A stretch of 64,000 nucleotides of DNA. Origin: Marinobacter salarius. Lineage in GTDB: Bacteria > Pseudomonadota > Gammaproteobacteria > Pseudomonadales > Oleiphilaceae. The notes beneath the pieces are model-generated. The model was given only the letters and a program-made list of their open reading frames with translations, had not been told where the DNA came from and did no database searches. Both the position numbers and the translations under genes were made by a program. Positions 33,174 to 45,114 of this stretch are shown piece after piece. The DNA is taken from positions 1,426,001-1,490,000 of the forward strand of contig CP007152.1 in NCBI GenBank assembly GCA_000831005.1, written 5' to 3'. How positions within the stretch are numbered: position 1 is the first letter of the stretch; each line of letters opens with the position of its first letter.

Positions 33174-33840
33174 ATGTAACGTACCACTCAAATTTGAAGA
33201 CAAGCGTTCCGAGACGTTTAAAGTAACGGACCGGCCAGCTGAGCCGGTGGGCAACCTGCCGAGCTGGACAAGGTTGGAGCACTGCCAATGCGCCAACTGC
33301 CCGCTGAAAGCATCGGAGTCGCCACGATGTCCCGCCGCCGTTGAAATGCTTCCGGTTGTGAATGCCTTTCAGGCAGAGGACGCCTACCAGAAGGTGACTG
33401 TGGAGGTTACAGACGACCGCAGGCGTTATTCCAAGGACACCACGCTTGAGGAGTCCCTGAGGTCATTGCTGGGGCTGAAAATGGCGACAAGCGGGTGTCC
33501 GGTGTTGTCCGAACTGAAGTCGATGGCCGTGCATCACTTGCCGTTTGCCAGCAACGATGAATTCATCATGAGGAGTGTGTCTCACTACCTTTTGCAGCAG
33601 TACCTGGCGAAACGTAACCACAAGGAGCCAGACTGGGAACTGAAAGGGCTGGTGGAGAGAAATCAACGCCTGCAGTTGGTCAACCAGGCGTTATGGCAGC
33701 GGATCCATTCGGTGTGCGAGGGGGACAGTAACCTGAAGGCATTGCTGAACTTCTTCTCAATGGCCTCCAGTGTGAGTTTTTCCCTGGAAAGTCAGCTTCG
33801 AAAACTGGAAGCAAAAATGAAGGGCGACGGCGCCGACTAG
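33170..33840 (+). CDS. Uncharacterised cysteine-cluster protein coupled to uup (frameshifted in this sequence)
   Basis: The start ATG 33170 overlaps the uup stop (ATGA). Near 33184 one C is missing (gtaccactc for gtacccactc); the repair gives MNVTYPLKFEDKRSETFKV and 223 residues. Without it the long frame has no usable start codon. The protein has a short beta-rich N-terminus, then a probable metal site HCQCANCPLKASESPRCP (Cys/His spacing C-x-C-x2-C...C), a conserved-looking core with GLKMATSGCPVLSELKSMA and HLPFASNDEFIMRSVSHYLL, and a helical, charged C-terminus. I recall a widespread proteobacterial family of this layout (perhaps DUF6901) but cannot verify it. Function unknown. Confidence 0.75.
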
Positions 33841-33861
33841 GGCGCCGCGGCCATCGTCCGG

Positions 33862-34293
33862 CTACTGGATGCGGATCGCAAGGACATCGCAGACGGTGCC
33901 ATGCAACACACCGTTGGCGGTTGATCCTAGAAGCAACTGGAATCCTTTGCGGCCGTGGCTTCCCACGATGACCAGGTCCACACTCTGCTCTTCAGACAGC
34001 CGATGGATTTCGGATTCAGGGCGCCCCACCGTCACTATCTGATTGTCTTTGCCAACATTGTACTTTTCACCGTACCCGGCAAGCTGTTCCTTTGCCGCCT
34101 TGTCCAGTTGATCCTGAAGTTCCGTCAGGTCCATCGGAATGTCGCCCCCATAGGCGTAGCCAACAGGCTCCACTACGTGCACAAGCATCAACTCAGCACT
34201 ATGGGCTTTGCTTATTTCGACGGCCTTATTGAGTACCTGGGGGGCCTCTTCGGTCAGATCGATTGCCACCAGTATCTTCTTATAGATCGACAT
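33862..34293 (-). CDS. Universal stress protein (UspA family)
   Basis: The 143-residue protein has the Usp fold: YKKILVAIDLTEEAPQVLNKA at the start, ELMLVHVVEP, and the ATP-binding loop GSHGRKGFQLLLGSTANGVLH. The G-x2-G-x9-G-S/T pattern marks the ATP-binding subgroup. It is a small cytoplasmic protein, alone on the minus strand, and convergent with the cysteine-cluster gene. Confidence 0.9.
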   Translation of the reverse strand: MSIYKKILVAIDLTEEAPQVLNKAVEISKAHSAELMLVHVVEPVGYAYGGDIPMDLTELQDQLDKAAKEQLAGYGEKYNVGKDNQIVTVGRPESEIHRLSEEQSVDLVIVGSHGRKGFQLLLGSTANGVLHGTVCDVLAIRIQ

Positions 34294-34451
34294 CGCATCG
34301 CTCCTTCGCGGATGGGGTCAAACTCTTGGTGTGCCAAAGCAGTACCTTGTCCCATAAGTGTAAACCAACACTGACAGGTATCAATGACTGACTGGAAAGG
34401 TGACAAAAGGAGAGTTGGCTGGGGCTACAATCTGCCCCAGCGGCGTGGACG

Positions 34452-35266
34452 TCAGGCGTTTTCGCGCAACAGGCCAATGGTTGTTTCCAGGCCCCGGAGA
34501 ATGCCTTTGGAATAGCGGTCGATCACAAACGCAACGTTGTTGTCGTTATAGTTAATATAGGAGCCCCGAATGAACTCCCACTTGGAGGTCAGGTCGTCCA
34601 GAGCGGCTTTTAGTGGGCCTTGGGCACCGCCTTTGGTGATCTGTGACAGGAAGGCGTCAAACTGCTTTGCCTGCTCGTCAAGAGGGATGTCGTTGGAGGA
34701 GCCCTGGAAGGTTTGCGATACCGAGGAATGGGTGCGGGCGGAGTACTTGGCCATCATCTGTGCCATAGTGACTGCCGCCGAGCGTGCGGCTTCAACTCTC
34801 TGGGCAGTTGCGACTTCGGTGCTTTCCCGGGCAACCGCGTACATCTCTGAAGCCACCTGGTTCATCGATAACGCCTGGTTCGCCATATCGGACACCAGGC
34901 GCAGGTCGGGATAACCGGTGTTGCGCACGTCGTTGATGTTGCTCCGCATCAGATCCTTGAATTTGTCGAACTCCACGTTGAGGCTTTCAACCTGTTCTCC
35001 GGACAATACGCCGGCGGTGCTGTCGGCGACCGAATTCATGGATTCGTTGGCGGCATTGATACTGGCGACAATCTCGTTCAGGGTTTCGGTATCGCCGCTT
35101 GCGCTGAACCGATAGTAGCGTCGAGTGCCATGTAGTTATTGACCCGGAAGTTATGCAGGTCCGAAAGAAAGCCGTCGCCTTCCTGGGCGCGGACCGTAAA
35201 GGAGGTGATCAGTAACAGCACGAGCGCCGTTACCAGGGAACGTACCCGCAAGCGAGCGTCTTTCAT
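34452..35266 (-). CDS. Exported helical protein of unknown function (frameshifted in this sequence)
   Basis: From ATG 35266 the protein starts with a signal peptide (basic KDARLRVR, hydrophobic VTALVLLLITSF, cleavage near VRA-QEG). Near 35118 one C is missing on the coding strand; the repair gives NNYMALDAYYRFSASGDTETLNEIV and a 271-residue protein. The mature part looks all-helical, Ala/Ser/Asn-rich, with no cysteine and no motif I recognise. It may be periplasmic. It precedes the UspA gene on the same strand and is divergent from fadB. Confidence 0.7.
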
Positions 35267-35713
35267 CGGATGGGTCTCCGTTAAGGCTGTTTTATTATTG
35301 TGGACTAAAGTCTTAGGCTGAAGGTAAAGTAACTCCGCCGACCAATCAAGTTGTTTTGGGGGGGGCGCTACGGGAGTAAATGTAAACAAATTTAAAATTT
35401 ACGTGATAAACCTACCGTTTCGCATCAATACCTCGAACTACATACTTGATAAACAACAATTCCATTCGCCTCCTGATGCCGTTCGGCTGTCCATTTCGAG
35501 GCTGGTCGTTGATTCTTCCAGAAACAAATTGACAAACGAGCCGTTTTTTTTCATCGTGTCACACCACGATTCAAACGACTGTATGAATTTTTGGATCGCT
35601 TGATCGGGTATTGATTGAAAACAGTGACCGAAATCTCGCTGCATCAGCGGTCGTCTTGCGAAGCGCTTGTGCGGCTGTTTCAGCAGTTCCAAACACAGAC
35701 TGGAGATCAGTTG
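35267..35713. other. AT-rich gene-free stretch between the exported-protein gene and fadB
   Basis: About 450 bases between divergent genes, clearly more AT-rich than its surroundings. It must hold the promoters for both sides. TTGACA at 35529-35534 is a possible -35 box on the plus strand, with only a poor -10 (CATCGT) 17 bases on. An inverted repeat ATCGTG-N6-CACGAT covers 35553-35570. A run of eight G lies near 35348. I see no convincing small gene. Confidence 0.5.
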
Positions 35714-37859
35714 ATGATTTACGAAGGTAAAGCCATCACGGTTAAAGAGATCGAAGGCGGGATCGCTCAGTTGAACTTTGACTTGCAGGGCGAGTCAGTG
35801 AACAAGTTCAACCGTCTCACGATTGAAGAGCTCCGCGCCGCGACTGACAAACTGGAAGCGCAGAAGGGCCTGAAAGGCCTGGTTGTGACCAGTTCCAAGG
35901 ACAGCTTTATTGTTGGCGCCGACATTACGGAATTCACCGACCTGTTTGCCGGGCCGGAAGAAGACCTCGTTGCCAACAACCTCAAGGCCAATGAAGTATT
36001 CAGCGCGATTGAAGATCTGCCTTTCCCCACCGTAACGGCGATCAACGGTATGGCGTTGGGTGGCGGCTTTGAAATGTGTCTTGCCACGGACTACCGGGTG
36101 ATGGACAAGAAGGCCAAAGTAGGTCTTCCGGAAGTAAAGCTGGGCATTTTCCCAGGTTTCGGTGGCACTGTGCGTCTGTCCCGTCTGGTCGGTGTTGACT
36201 ACGCGGTTGAATGGATCTGCGGCGGCACTGAGAACCGTGCCGACAAAGCCCTTAAAGTCGGTGCAGTTGATGCCGTACTTGAGGGTGAGAAGCTGGTAGA
36301 TGCGGCCATCAGCATTATCAGCCAGTGCAACGACGGCAAGCTGGATTACCAGGCGCGTCGTGAAGAGAAGAAGGGCAAGATCAAGCTGAACGCCATGGAA
36401 AGCATGATGGCTTTCGAGATCTCCAAGGCGTACGTTGCCGGCCAGGCTGGCAAGAACTATCCGGCACCGGTCGAGGCGATCAAGGTTATGCAGAAGCATG
36501 CCGGCCTTACCCGTGACAAAGCGATCGAGGTTGAGGCTAAAGCTTCGCCAAGATGGCCAAAACCAACGTGGCAGCCTGCCTGGTTGGCCTGTTCCTGAAC
36601 GACCAGGAGCTGAAGAAAAAGGCCAAGGCCTGGGAGAAGGAAGCCAATGACGTGAAACTGGCGGCCGTTCTGGGCGCTGGCATCATGGGTGGCGGTGTGG
36701 CTTACCAGTCCGCATTGAAGGGTACGCCCATCATCATGAAGGACATCGCCCAGGAAGGCATCGCTCTGGGTCTTAAAGAGGCCAAGAAGCTTCTTTCCAA
36801 GCGCGTTGACAAGGGTAAAATGGACGCCAGCAAGATGGCTGACGTTCTGAACAGCATCACGCCGACACTCAACTACGGCGACTTCAAGAACGTCGATCTG
36901 GTTGTTGAGGCCGTTGTTGAGAACCCGAAGGTTAAAGACGCTGTTCTGCGTGAGACCGAAGACAATGTTCGTGAAGACGCGATCCTGACGTCCAATACCT
37001 CCACCATTTCCATCGATCTTCTGGCCAAGAACCTGAAGCGTCCGGAAAACTTCTGCGGCATGCACTTCTTTAACCCGGTGCACATGATGCCCCTGGTTGA
37101 GGTTATCCGTGGTGAGAAGACCAGTGACAAGGCTATTGCCACCACAGTGGCCTACGCCAAGGCCATGGGTAAGACCCCGATTGTGGTCAACGATTGCCCA
37201 GGCTTCCTGGTCAACCGTGTGCTGTTCCCGTACTTCGGTGGTTTTGTGAACCTGGTACGTGACGGCGCGGATTTCCAGCACGTCGACAAGGTCATGGAGA
37301 AGTTCGGTTGGCCGATGGGCCTGCCTATCTGCTGGACGTGGTTGGCATGGACACCGGCAAGCACGCTGGCGAAGTCATGGCTGACGGCTTCCCGGACCGC
37401 ATGAAGCACGAAGGTACTACCGCCATTGACGTGATGTTCGATAACAACCGTTACGGACAGAAGAACGACAAGGGCTTCTATAAGTACGAACTGGACCGCA
37501 AGGGCAAGCAGAAGAAGGTTGTCGACGAAGAAACCTACAAGCTGCTTGAGCCGGTTGTTCAGGGTAAGAACGATTTCAGCGACGAGGACATCATCGCACG
37601 TATGATGCTGCCTCTGTGCCTCGAAACCGTTCGCTGCCTGGAAGACGGCATTGTTGAAGACCCGGCAGACGCCGATATGGGCCTGATTTTCGGTATCGGC
37701 TTCCCGCCGTTCCGTGGTGGTGCCCTGCGTTATATCGACGACATGGGTGTCGACAAGTTCGTCGAGCTGGCAGACAAGTTTGCAGATCTTGGTCCCCTGT
37801 ACCATCCGACCGAGAAGCTGCGTGAAATGGCCAAGACTGGCGAAAAGTTCTTTGGCTAA
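35714..37859 (+). CDS. fadB: Fatty-acid oxidation complex alpha subunit FadB (two frame breaks in this sequence)
   Basis: FadB carries enoyl-CoA hydratase/isomerase and 3-hydroxyacyl-CoA dehydrogenase activities of beta-oxidation. ATG 35714 ([16 protein letters not shown]) is chosen by homology and GGAG upstream. The hydratase part has [19 protein letters not shown] and [14 protein letters not shown] with the catalytic glutamates. The dehydrogenase part has [11 protein letters not shown] and [14 protein letters not shown]. Breaks near 36542 (G: aaaggcttc) and 37319 (C: ggccctgcc) are repaired to [11 protein letters not shown] and [15 protein letters not shown], giving 715 residues, the Pseudomonas length. 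fadA follows after 33 bases; FadB and FadA form an alpha2-beta2 complex. Confidence 0.94.
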
Positions 37860-37865
37860 CCCTGA

Positions 37866-39068
<1,203 letters not shown>

Positions 39069-39102
39069 TTCATTGAGCAGAATCAGTAACGCTGTCTCAG
39101 GA

Positions 39103-39126
39103 GGCCCGGCAAACGCCGGGCTTTCC
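39103..39126 (+). terminator. Hairpin after fadA
   Basis: GCCCGGC-AAAC-GCCGGGC forms a tight stem followed by TTTCCTG. The U-tract is short, so it is a moderate terminator candidate for fadBA. Confidence 0.6.
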
Positions 39127-39184
39127 TGTCTCTGACTGGAGAAAAAGGCGCCTGGAAATAAAAGAATGGGTTGTCTTGCTTTTC

Positions 39185-39213
39185 TTGACCCTGTAAAACA
39201 ATGCACCTATACA
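39185..39213 (+). promoter_or_regulatory. topA promoter
   Basis: TTGACC (39185-39190) and TATACA (39208-39213) with a 17-base spacer, roughly 100 bases before the topA ATG. This is near-consensus for sigma-70. Confidence 0.75.
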
Positions 39214-39315
39214 CTTGTGGCGGCTATGGACTGTTTTCTAGCCGACTGATTTTACAGCGAGTTTCCGGTTTGCTGATTTTTCAACCGATTATCGCCAAGG
39301 ACACAGATCTCCGAT

Positions 39316-41952
39316 ATGGGTAAAAGCCTCGTTATTGTCGAGTCGCCAGCGAAAGCGAAGACCATCAACAAATACCTGGGGTCCGACTTCATTGTGAAGT
39401 CCAGCGTCGGGCACATTCGCGACCTTCCGGTCAGCGGTAGCGGCTCAACGTCAGATCCGAAAGAGCGCGCCAGGCAGGCCGCGTTGACCCGCAAGATGAG
39501 CCCGGAAGAGAAGGTGGTTCACAAGAAGCGGAAATCCAGGGAGCAACTGGTTGCCCGCATGGGGGTAGACCCTGACCAGGACTGGAGCGCCCGATACGAG
39601 ATATTGCCCGGCAAGGAAAAGGTTGTCAGCGAACTCAAGCGGTTGGCAAAGTCCGCCGATCATATCTATCTCGCAACGGATTTGGACCGTGAAGGGGAGG
39701 CGATCGCCTGGCACCTCCAGCAAACCATTGGTGGTGAGCCGGAAAAGTATCGCCGCGTCGTGTTCAATGAGATCACCAAGCGAGCTATCCAGGAGGCCTT
39801 CAAGGATCCGGGGAATCTCGATAACAACCGCGTGAACGCGCAGCAGGCGCGTCGATTCCTCGACCGGGTCGTCGGCTATATGGTATCGCCATTGCTGTGG
39901 GCCAAGATTGCACGCGGCCTTTCGGCGGGTCGGGTTCAGTCGGTTGCAGTCCGGCTTATCGTCGAACGCGAACGGGAAATTCGCAAGTTCATTCCCGAAG
40001 AGTTCTGGCAGTTGCATGCTGACCTGGCTTCGAAGCAGGCCGAGCAGCCCGTTCGTTTTGAGGTGACCCGATACGACGATAAAGCCTATCGTCCGGTCAG
40101 TGAAAAGCAGAGCACCGATCACGTTGAGCGCCTGAAGGATGGTACCTTCAAGGTGGCCAAACGAGAGGACAAGCCGACACGCTCACGTCCCTCCGCCCCC
40201 TTTATTACGTCCACGCTGCAGCAGGCGGCCAGCAACCGGATGGGGTTCAGCGTCAAGAAAACGATGATGCTGGCCCAGCGCCTCTATGAGGCCGGCTTCA
40301 TTACCTACATGCGTACCGACTCGACCAACCTGAGCCAGGATGCCGTGAGCGGTTGCCGCGAATTTGTCAAAAAGCAGTTCGGTGATAAATTCCTGCCGGA
40401 GAAACCAAGGGTATACGGTAGCAAAGAGGGTGCCCAGGAGGCCCACGAGGCCATCCGTCCGACCGATGTGAGTCGTAGGCCGGCCGATATAAGCGGCCTG
40501 GAGAAAGATGCTGAGAAGCTCTACGACCTGATCTGGCGCCAGTTTATTGCCTGCCAGATGGCTGATGCTGAATTCCTGAGCACGTCCATTGTGGTTGCCA
40601 ACGGTGATTACGAGCTTCGTACGCGGGGGCGGATCATCAAGTTTGAGGGTTTCCTCAAAGTGGCGCCCCAGTCGGCCAAGAAAGATGAAGATATCGCGCT
40701 TCCGGATATCAAGGTTGACGAAACCCTGACACTGAAGAAGCTCGATCCCAGCCAGCATTTCACCAAGCCGTCGCCGCGCTATACCGAGGCGAGCCTGGTC
40801 AAGGAGCTGGAGAAGCAGGGTATTGGGCGGCCATCCACCTACGCATCGATTATCTCCACCATTCAGGATCGCGGCTACGTCCGTTTGCAGAATCGCCGCT
40901 TCTACGCTGAAAAAATGGGCGAGATCGTCACCGAACGGTTGTCGGAATCCTTTCCGAACCTGATGGACTTTGACTTTACCGCCAAAATGGAAGGTGAGCT
41001 GGATGACATCGCCGGTGGCGAGGTGGACTGGAAAAAGGTGCTCAATGACTTCTACGGTCGTTTCCGTCAGCAACTGGAAACCGCCGAGAGTGGCGAAGAC
41101 GGAAGCATGCGGGCGAATACCCCGACCGAGACCGACATTCCGTGCCCGACTTGCAGTCGCCCCATGCAGATCCGCGTGGCCAGTACCGGCGTTTTCCTGG
41201 GATGCTCAGGGTACTCACTGCCGCCTAAAGAACGGTGCAAAACGACCATCAACCTGGTGTCCGGTGACGAGGTTGTCAGTGCGGACGAAGATGTCGATGG
41301 CGAAGGTGAAACCCGTCTGCTCCGCAAGAAGCGGCGTTGTCCGAAATGCGGAACTGCCATGGACAGTTACCTGGTGGACGAAGGTCGCAAACTCCATGTG
41401 TGCGGTAACAACCCGGATTGTTCCGGCTATGAAGTGGAGAAGGGTACGTTCCGAATCAAGGGTTATGAAGGTCCAACCCTGGAGTGCGACAAGTGCGGCT
41501 CCGAAATGCAGCTTAAAACCGGGCGTTTTGGTAAATACTTCGGCTGTACCAACACCGAATGCAAGAACACGCGTAAGCTGCTGAAAAGCGGCGAGCCTGC
41601 GCCTCCCAAGATGGATCCGGTGCCGATGCCTGAGCTGCAGTGCCAGAAGGTTGAAGACACCTATGTGCTGCGTGATGGCGCTTCCGGATTGTTCCTGGCT
41701 GCCAGCAAGTTCCCCAAGAATCGGGAGACGCGTCCGCCGCTGGTTATGGAGATCAAACCTCATCGCAAGGACATTGATCCCAAGTACGGTTACTTGATGG
41801 ATGCCCCGGAGCGTGACCCGGAAGGTAACCCGACGGTCATCCGTTACAGCCGGAAAAGCAAGGAGCAGTATGTGATGTCGGAAAAGGACGGCAAAGCGAC
41901 AGGCTGGTCTGCGTGGTTTGTGAACGGCAAATGGCAGCCGAAAGAGAAATGA
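39316..41952 (+). CDS. topA: DNA topoisomerase I TopA
   Basis: TopA relaxes negative supercoils by cutting one strand. The 878-residue protein has the TOPRIM start ([20 protein letters not shown]), the acidic [12 protein letters not shown] motif, and the active-site tyrosine in [12 protein letters not shown] (about Tyr331). The C-terminal part has three tetracysteine zinc ribbons, beginning [20 protein letters not shown] and [10 protein letters not shown]. The final part carries an extra basic domain ([18 protein letters not shown]), as in other gammaproteobacterial TopA. It stands alone with its own promoter. Confidence 0.96.
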   Translation: MGKSLVIVESPAKAKTINKYLGSDFIVKSSVGHIRDLPVSGSGSTSDPKERARQAALTRKMSPEEKVVHKKRKSREQLVARMGVDPDQDWSARYEILPGKEKVVSELKRLAKSADHIYLATDLDREGEAIAWHLQQTIGGEPEKYRRVVFNEITKRAIQEAFKDPGNLDNNRVNAQQARRFLDRVVGYMVSPLLWAKIARGLSAGRVQSVAVRLIVEREREIRKFIPEEFWQLHADLASKQAEQPVRFEVTRYDDKAYRPVSEKQSTDHVERLKDGTFKVAKREDKPTRSRPSAPFITSTLQQAASNRMGFSVKKTMMLAQRLYEAGFITYMRTDSTNLSQDAVSGCREFVKKQFGDKFLPEKPRVYGSKEGAQEAHEAIRPTDVSRRPADISGLEKDAEKLYDLIWRQFIACQMADAEFLSTSIVVANGDYELRTRGRIIKFEGFLKVAPQSAKKDEDIALPDIKVDETLTLKKLDPSQHFTKPSPRYTEASLVKELEKQGIGRPSTYASIISTIQDRGYVRLQNRRFYAEKMGEIVTERLSESFPNLMDFDFTAKMEGELDDIAGGEVDWKKVLNDFYGRFRQQLETAESGEDGSMRANTPTETDIPCPTCSRPMQIRVASTGVFLGCSGYSLPPKERCKTTINLVSGDEVVSADEDVDGEGETRLLRKKRRCPKCGTAMDSYLVDEGRKLHVCGNNPDCSGYEVEKGTFRIKGYEGPTLECDKCGSEMQLKTGRFGKYFGCTNTECKNTRKLLKSGEPAPPKMDPVPMPELQCQKVEDTYVLRDGASGLFLAASKFPKNRETRPPLVMEIKPHRKDIDPKYGYLMDAPERDPEGNPTVIRYSRKSKEQYVMSEKDGKATGWSAWFVNGKWQPKEK

Positions 41953-42013
41953 CTATAGGATGACTGGCAGGTTGGGCTCGACACCTTTCCTGCCAGTTGT
42001 GTGAAAGCGAACT

Positions 42014-42889
42014 TCAGGGTTTCTTGCGTAGCCGTTGTATCAGTGAAGACGTATCCCAGCGGCTTCCCCCCATCTGCTGAACATCTCCATAGAACTGGTC
42101 AACGAGTGCGGCGACAGGAATCCTCGAGCCGTTTTTTCGCGCCTCTTCGAGGCAGATTGCCAGATCCTTGCGCATCCAGTTGACAGCGAAGCCGTGCTCG
42201 AACTCCCCATCAATCATGGTGCCTGAGCGATTTTCCATCTGCCACGATTGAGCTGCTCCTTTTGAGATCACGTCGACGACCTTGCGGACATCCAGTTCCG
42301 CCTGTTCGGCAAAGTGAAGGGCTTCCGAGAGGCCCTGAACCAGTCCGGCGATGGCGATCTGGTTGACCATCTTCGTCTTCTGGCCGCTGCCGATCGGTCC
42401 CATGTGGTTCAGGGCTTTGGCGTAATGCTCCATCAGCGGTTTCGCTTGCGAAAAAGGGTCGGCCTCCCCGCCACACATAATGGTAAGCTGGCCGTTTTCC
42501 GCACCCTGCTGACCACCGGATACCGGGGCGTCAATAAACTCAAGGTTGCGGGCTCTGGCAAGCTGGCCCAGTTGCTCTGCAATGCCTGCCGAAGCGGTTG
42601 TATGGTCGACCAGCACGGCGCCGGGCTTGGCGTTGGCAATGATGCCCTCAGGGCCTTCATAGACTTTTTCCAGATCTATATCGGCACCCACACAGGTAAA
42701 TACGAAGTCTGCGTCAGCAACGGCGGCGGCGATTGAGTCGCAGGCCTTGCCTTTATACTGGCTCGCCCAGCTCTCTGCTTTGGCGTGAGTGCGGTTCCAT
42801 ACCTGAACAGTAAGACCGGCGTTTGCCAGGTGGCCGGCCATTGGATAGCCCATTACGCCGAGACCGATAAATGCGGCAGTTACGTTCAT
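42014..42889 (-). CDS. 3-hydroxyisobutyrate dehydrogenase-family oxidoreductase
   Basis: The 291-residue protein belongs to the beta-hydroxyacid dehydrogenase family (HIBADH, tartronate-semialdehyde reductase and relatives). The nucleotide-binding motif is AFIGLGVMGYPMAGHLANAG, the substrate motif DAPVSGGQQGAENG, and the catalytic lysine lies in GSGQKTKMVNQ. ATG 42889 (MNVTAAFIGLG) has GGAG upstream. The exact substrate cannot be read from sequence, and no degradation pathway surrounds it. Confidence 0.85.
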   Translation of the reverse strand: MNVTAAFIGLGVMGYPMAGHLANAGLTVQVWNRTHAKAESWASQYKGKACDSIAAAVADADFVFTCVGADIDLEKVYEGPEGIIANAKPGAVLVDHTTASAGIAEQLGQLARARNLEFIDAPVSGGQQGAENGQLTIMCGGEADPFSQAKPLMEHYAKALNHMGPIGSGQKTKMVNQIAIAGLVQGLSEALHFAEQAELDVRKVVDVISKGAAQSWQMENRSGTMIDGEFEHGFAVNWMRKDLAICLEEARKNGSRIPVAALVDQFYGDVQQMGGSRWDTSSLIQRLRKKP

Positions 42890-42954
42890 CACTGTTTCTC
42901 CAGACGTGGTTGGTGATAGCGCGAAGTAGGCATCAATCATTGCAGAATGTGAGG

Positions 42955-42986
42955 GCACAAAAAAGGCCGCTGATGCAGCGGCCTTT
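42955..42986 (-). terminator. Terminator after gltA
   Basis: On the minus strand, AAAGGCCGCTG-CAT-CAGCGGCCTTT is an 11-bp perfect stem followed by a T-run. It ends gltA transcription before the dehydrogenase gene. Confidence 0.88.
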
Positions 42987-43006
42987 CGATTTCGGCTATC
43001 CGGGAG

Positions 43007-44281
43007 CTATTTCTTGGGGTAGCTTCTTGCTTCGGGGCCTGTGTAGAGCTGGCGCGGCCGGCCAATGCGGTAGTCGCCGCTGACCATTTCGTTCCAGTGC
43101 GAGAACCAGCCAATGGTGCGCGAAAGGGCGAATATAACCGTAAACATGGACGTCGGAATGCCGATGGCCTTAAGGATCAGGCCGGAGTAGAAGTCTACGT
43201 TCGGGTAGAGTTTGCGCTGGACGAAATACTCGTCTTCAAGGGCAATCTTCTCGAGACGTTGTGCAATCTTGAGAAGAGGGTCGTTCTCCAGGCCGAGCTC
43301 AGTCAGGACTTCGTGCGCAGTTTCGGCCATTACCTTGGCGCGCGGATCAAAGTTCTTGTAGACCCGGTGACCAAAGCCCATCAGGCGGAATGGGTCGTCC
43401 TTGTCCTTCGCCTTGGCGATGAATTTCTCGATGTTGGACTCGTCCCCGATTTCCGCGAGCATGTCCAGAACTGCTTCGTTGGCGCCGCCGTGGGCAGGGC
43501 CCCACAGCGCTGCAATACCGGAGGCAATACACGCGTAGGGGTTGGCGCCGGTTGAGCCGGCCAGGCGAACGGTTGAGGTGGACGCGTTCTGTTCGTGATC
43601 GGCATGCAGGATGAAAATCTTGTCCATCGCCTTGGCGAGGATCGGGTTTGGCTTGTATTCCTCACAGGGAACACCAAACATCATCTGCAGGAAATTCTCA
43701 GAATAGGTCAGGTCGTTGCGGGGATACATGAACGGCTGACCAATGCTGTACTTGTAACACCAGGCCGCAATGGTCGGCATTTTGGCGATCAGTCGGTGAG
43801 CAGTGATTTCACGCTGCTCGACGTTGGTGACATCCATCTGGTCGTGATAGAACGCCGACAGGGCTCCAACGACGCCGCACATAATGGCCATCGGATGCGC
43901 ATCACGGCGGAAACCCTGGAAGAAGTTGCGCATCTGGTCGTGCAACATCGTGTGGTTTTTGATGGTGTCGTGGAAGCGCTTGTTCTCTTCCGCTGTCGGA
44001 AGCTCGCCGTTAAGCAGGAGGTAGCAGACTTCCAGGTAGTCGGAGTTTTCTGCCAATTCCTCGATTGGGTAGCCTCGGTGCAGGAGAACGCCCTTGGCTC
44101 CGTCGATGTAGGTGATCTGGGATTCGCAGGCTGCGGTGGATACAAATCCAGGGTCGTACGTAAAGACGCCTTCCTGGACGAGGCTTCTCACGTCAATGAC
44201 GTCAGGGCCGACGGTGCCTGAGTAAACCGGTAGCTCAATGGACTTGTCACCCACCGAAAGCGTGGCTTTCCTGTCGGTCAT
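43007..44281 (-). CDS. gltA: Citrate synthase GltA
   Basis: GltA condenses acetyl-CoA and oxaloacetate, the entry into the TCA cycle. The 424-residue protein is of the large, NADH-sensitive hexameric type (starting [19 protein letters not shown]). Key regions: the substrate histidines in [16 protein letters not shown] and [15 protein letters not shown], and [16 protein letters not shown]. It is divergent from sdhCDAB, a common arrangement, with clear promoters for both sides in between. Confidence 0.96.
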   Translation of the reverse strand: MTDRKATLSVGDKSIELPVYSGTVGPDVIDVRSLVQEGVFTYDPGFVSTAACESQITYIDGAKGVLLHRGYPIEELAENSDYLEVCYLLLNGELPTAEENKRFHDTIKNHTMLHDQMRNFFQGFRRDAHPMAIMCGVVGALSAFYHDQMDVTNVEQREITAHRLIAKMPTIAAWCYKYSIGQPFMYPRNDLTYSENFLQMMFGVPCEEYKPNPILAKAMDKIFILHADHEQNASTSTVRLAGSTGANPYACIASGIAALWGPAHGGANEAVLDMLAEIGDESNIEKFIAKAKDKDDPFRLMGFGHRVYKNFDPRAKVMAETAHEVLTELGLENDPLLKIAQRLEKIALEDEYFVQRKLYPNVDFYSGLILKAIGIPTSMFTVIFALSRTIGWFSHWNEMVSGDYRIGRPRQLYTGPEARSYPKK

Positions 44282-44348
44282 GGTGCTCTCCTATTTATCA
44301 GCATTTGGAAGCGCTAGAAGGCGCGTATTATCGCAAAACTGGCGGCAA

Positions 44349-44376
44349 AATATAGGGCGTTGGCTTTTTTTGTCAA
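44349..44376 (-). promoter_or_regulatory. gltA promoter
   Basis: On the minus strand, TTGACA (44376-44371) and TATATT (44354-44349), 16 bases apart, about 65 bases before the gltA start codon. Confidence 0.75.
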
Positions 44377-44526
44377 TGGAAGAGGCAATAAAACCCATTA
44401 TTTGACGCCTGCTGTAAATCAGGGAAATCCGGAATACGGCTGCTTTCGAGGTTTAATTGATTTTGTCAATCCTCTTTATAGCGAGTCCCAAGGCCTGATT
44501 TAACGGGCCCTGACAGAGTTGCGCGT

Positions 44527-44555
44527 TTGTAATTGAAAAGGGTACTCCTTATAAT
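44527..44555 (+). promoter_or_regulatory. sdhC promoter
   Basis: TTGTAA (44527-44532) and a perfect TATAAT (44550-44555) with a 17-base spacer, upstream of the sdh-suc cluster. Confidence 0.65.
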
Positions 44556-44739
44556 CCGTAGCCCGGAATCGGGGATATAACAGGCCGCAGCGTCAGATAT
44601 CAAAAGAGCGCATGCCGGTTTTTCTCCCTCCTGAACATATCGTGTGCCGGATCCGTTCAGCATACCGATCCTTACATACCAACCATCCGCATCCGGTTTT
44701 TTCCGGCCCCGCGGAACCAAGAGAGAGTGTGAGAGCGCT

Positions 44740-45114
44740 GTGAATAGCAAACGACCAGTAAATCTCGATCTCGGCAAGTTTCATTTTCCGCTGCCAGCCA
44801 TCACGTCCATACTGCATCGCGTCAGTGGCATCATCATTTTTGTGGGTGTTGCTTTCATGTTGTACGGGCTTCAGCTTTCCCTTTCCGGGGAAGAAGGCTT
44901 CAGTCGGGTTAGTGGCTTGCTGGACAGCTTCCTTGCGAAGCTGATTACCTGGGGCATTCTGTCTGCCTTGCTGTACCACCTGGTTGCGGGTATCAAGCAC
45001 CTGCTGATGGATATGGGCATCGGCGAAGAGCTGGAAAGTGGCCGGCTCGCGGCGAAAGCCACAGTCGTAATCTCCGTTATTCTCATCCTTCTGGCAGGAG
45101 TCTGGGTATGGTAA
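44740..45114 (+). CDS. sdhC: Succinate dehydrogenase cytochrome b556 subunit SdhC
   Basis: SdhC is a membrane anchor of complex II. The 124-residue protein from GTG 44740 (NSKRPVNLDLGKFHFPLPA) has three membrane helices and the family motif SILHRVSGIIIFVG. The likely haem histidine lies in the second helix region (ALLYHLVAGIKHLLMDMG). Upstream in-frame codons would add a non-conserved stretch, so GTG is chosen. It overlaps sdhD by 7 bases. Confidence 0.93.
   Translation: MNSKRPVNLDLGKFHFPLPAITSILHRVSGIIIFVGVAFMLYGLQLSLSGEEGFSRVSGLLDSFLAKLITWGILSALLYHLVAGIKHLLMDMGIGEELESGRLAAKATVVISVILILLAGVWVW

Larger units (their letters stand above)
44282..44739. other. Divergent control region between gltA and sdhC
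   Basis: About 460 bases without a gene. It contains the gltA promoter (44349-44376, minus) and the sdhC promoter (44527-44555, plus), both described separately. The sdhC leader is about 180 bases. The stretch is AT-rich near the promoters. I see no clear known operator. Confidence 0.6.

Noticed and set aside
35553-35570. Inverted repeat ATCGTG-N6-CACGAT upstream of fadB as an operator
   Set aside because: Six-base arms are expected about once by chance in a gap this long, and it does not resemble the FadR or PsrA sites I know.
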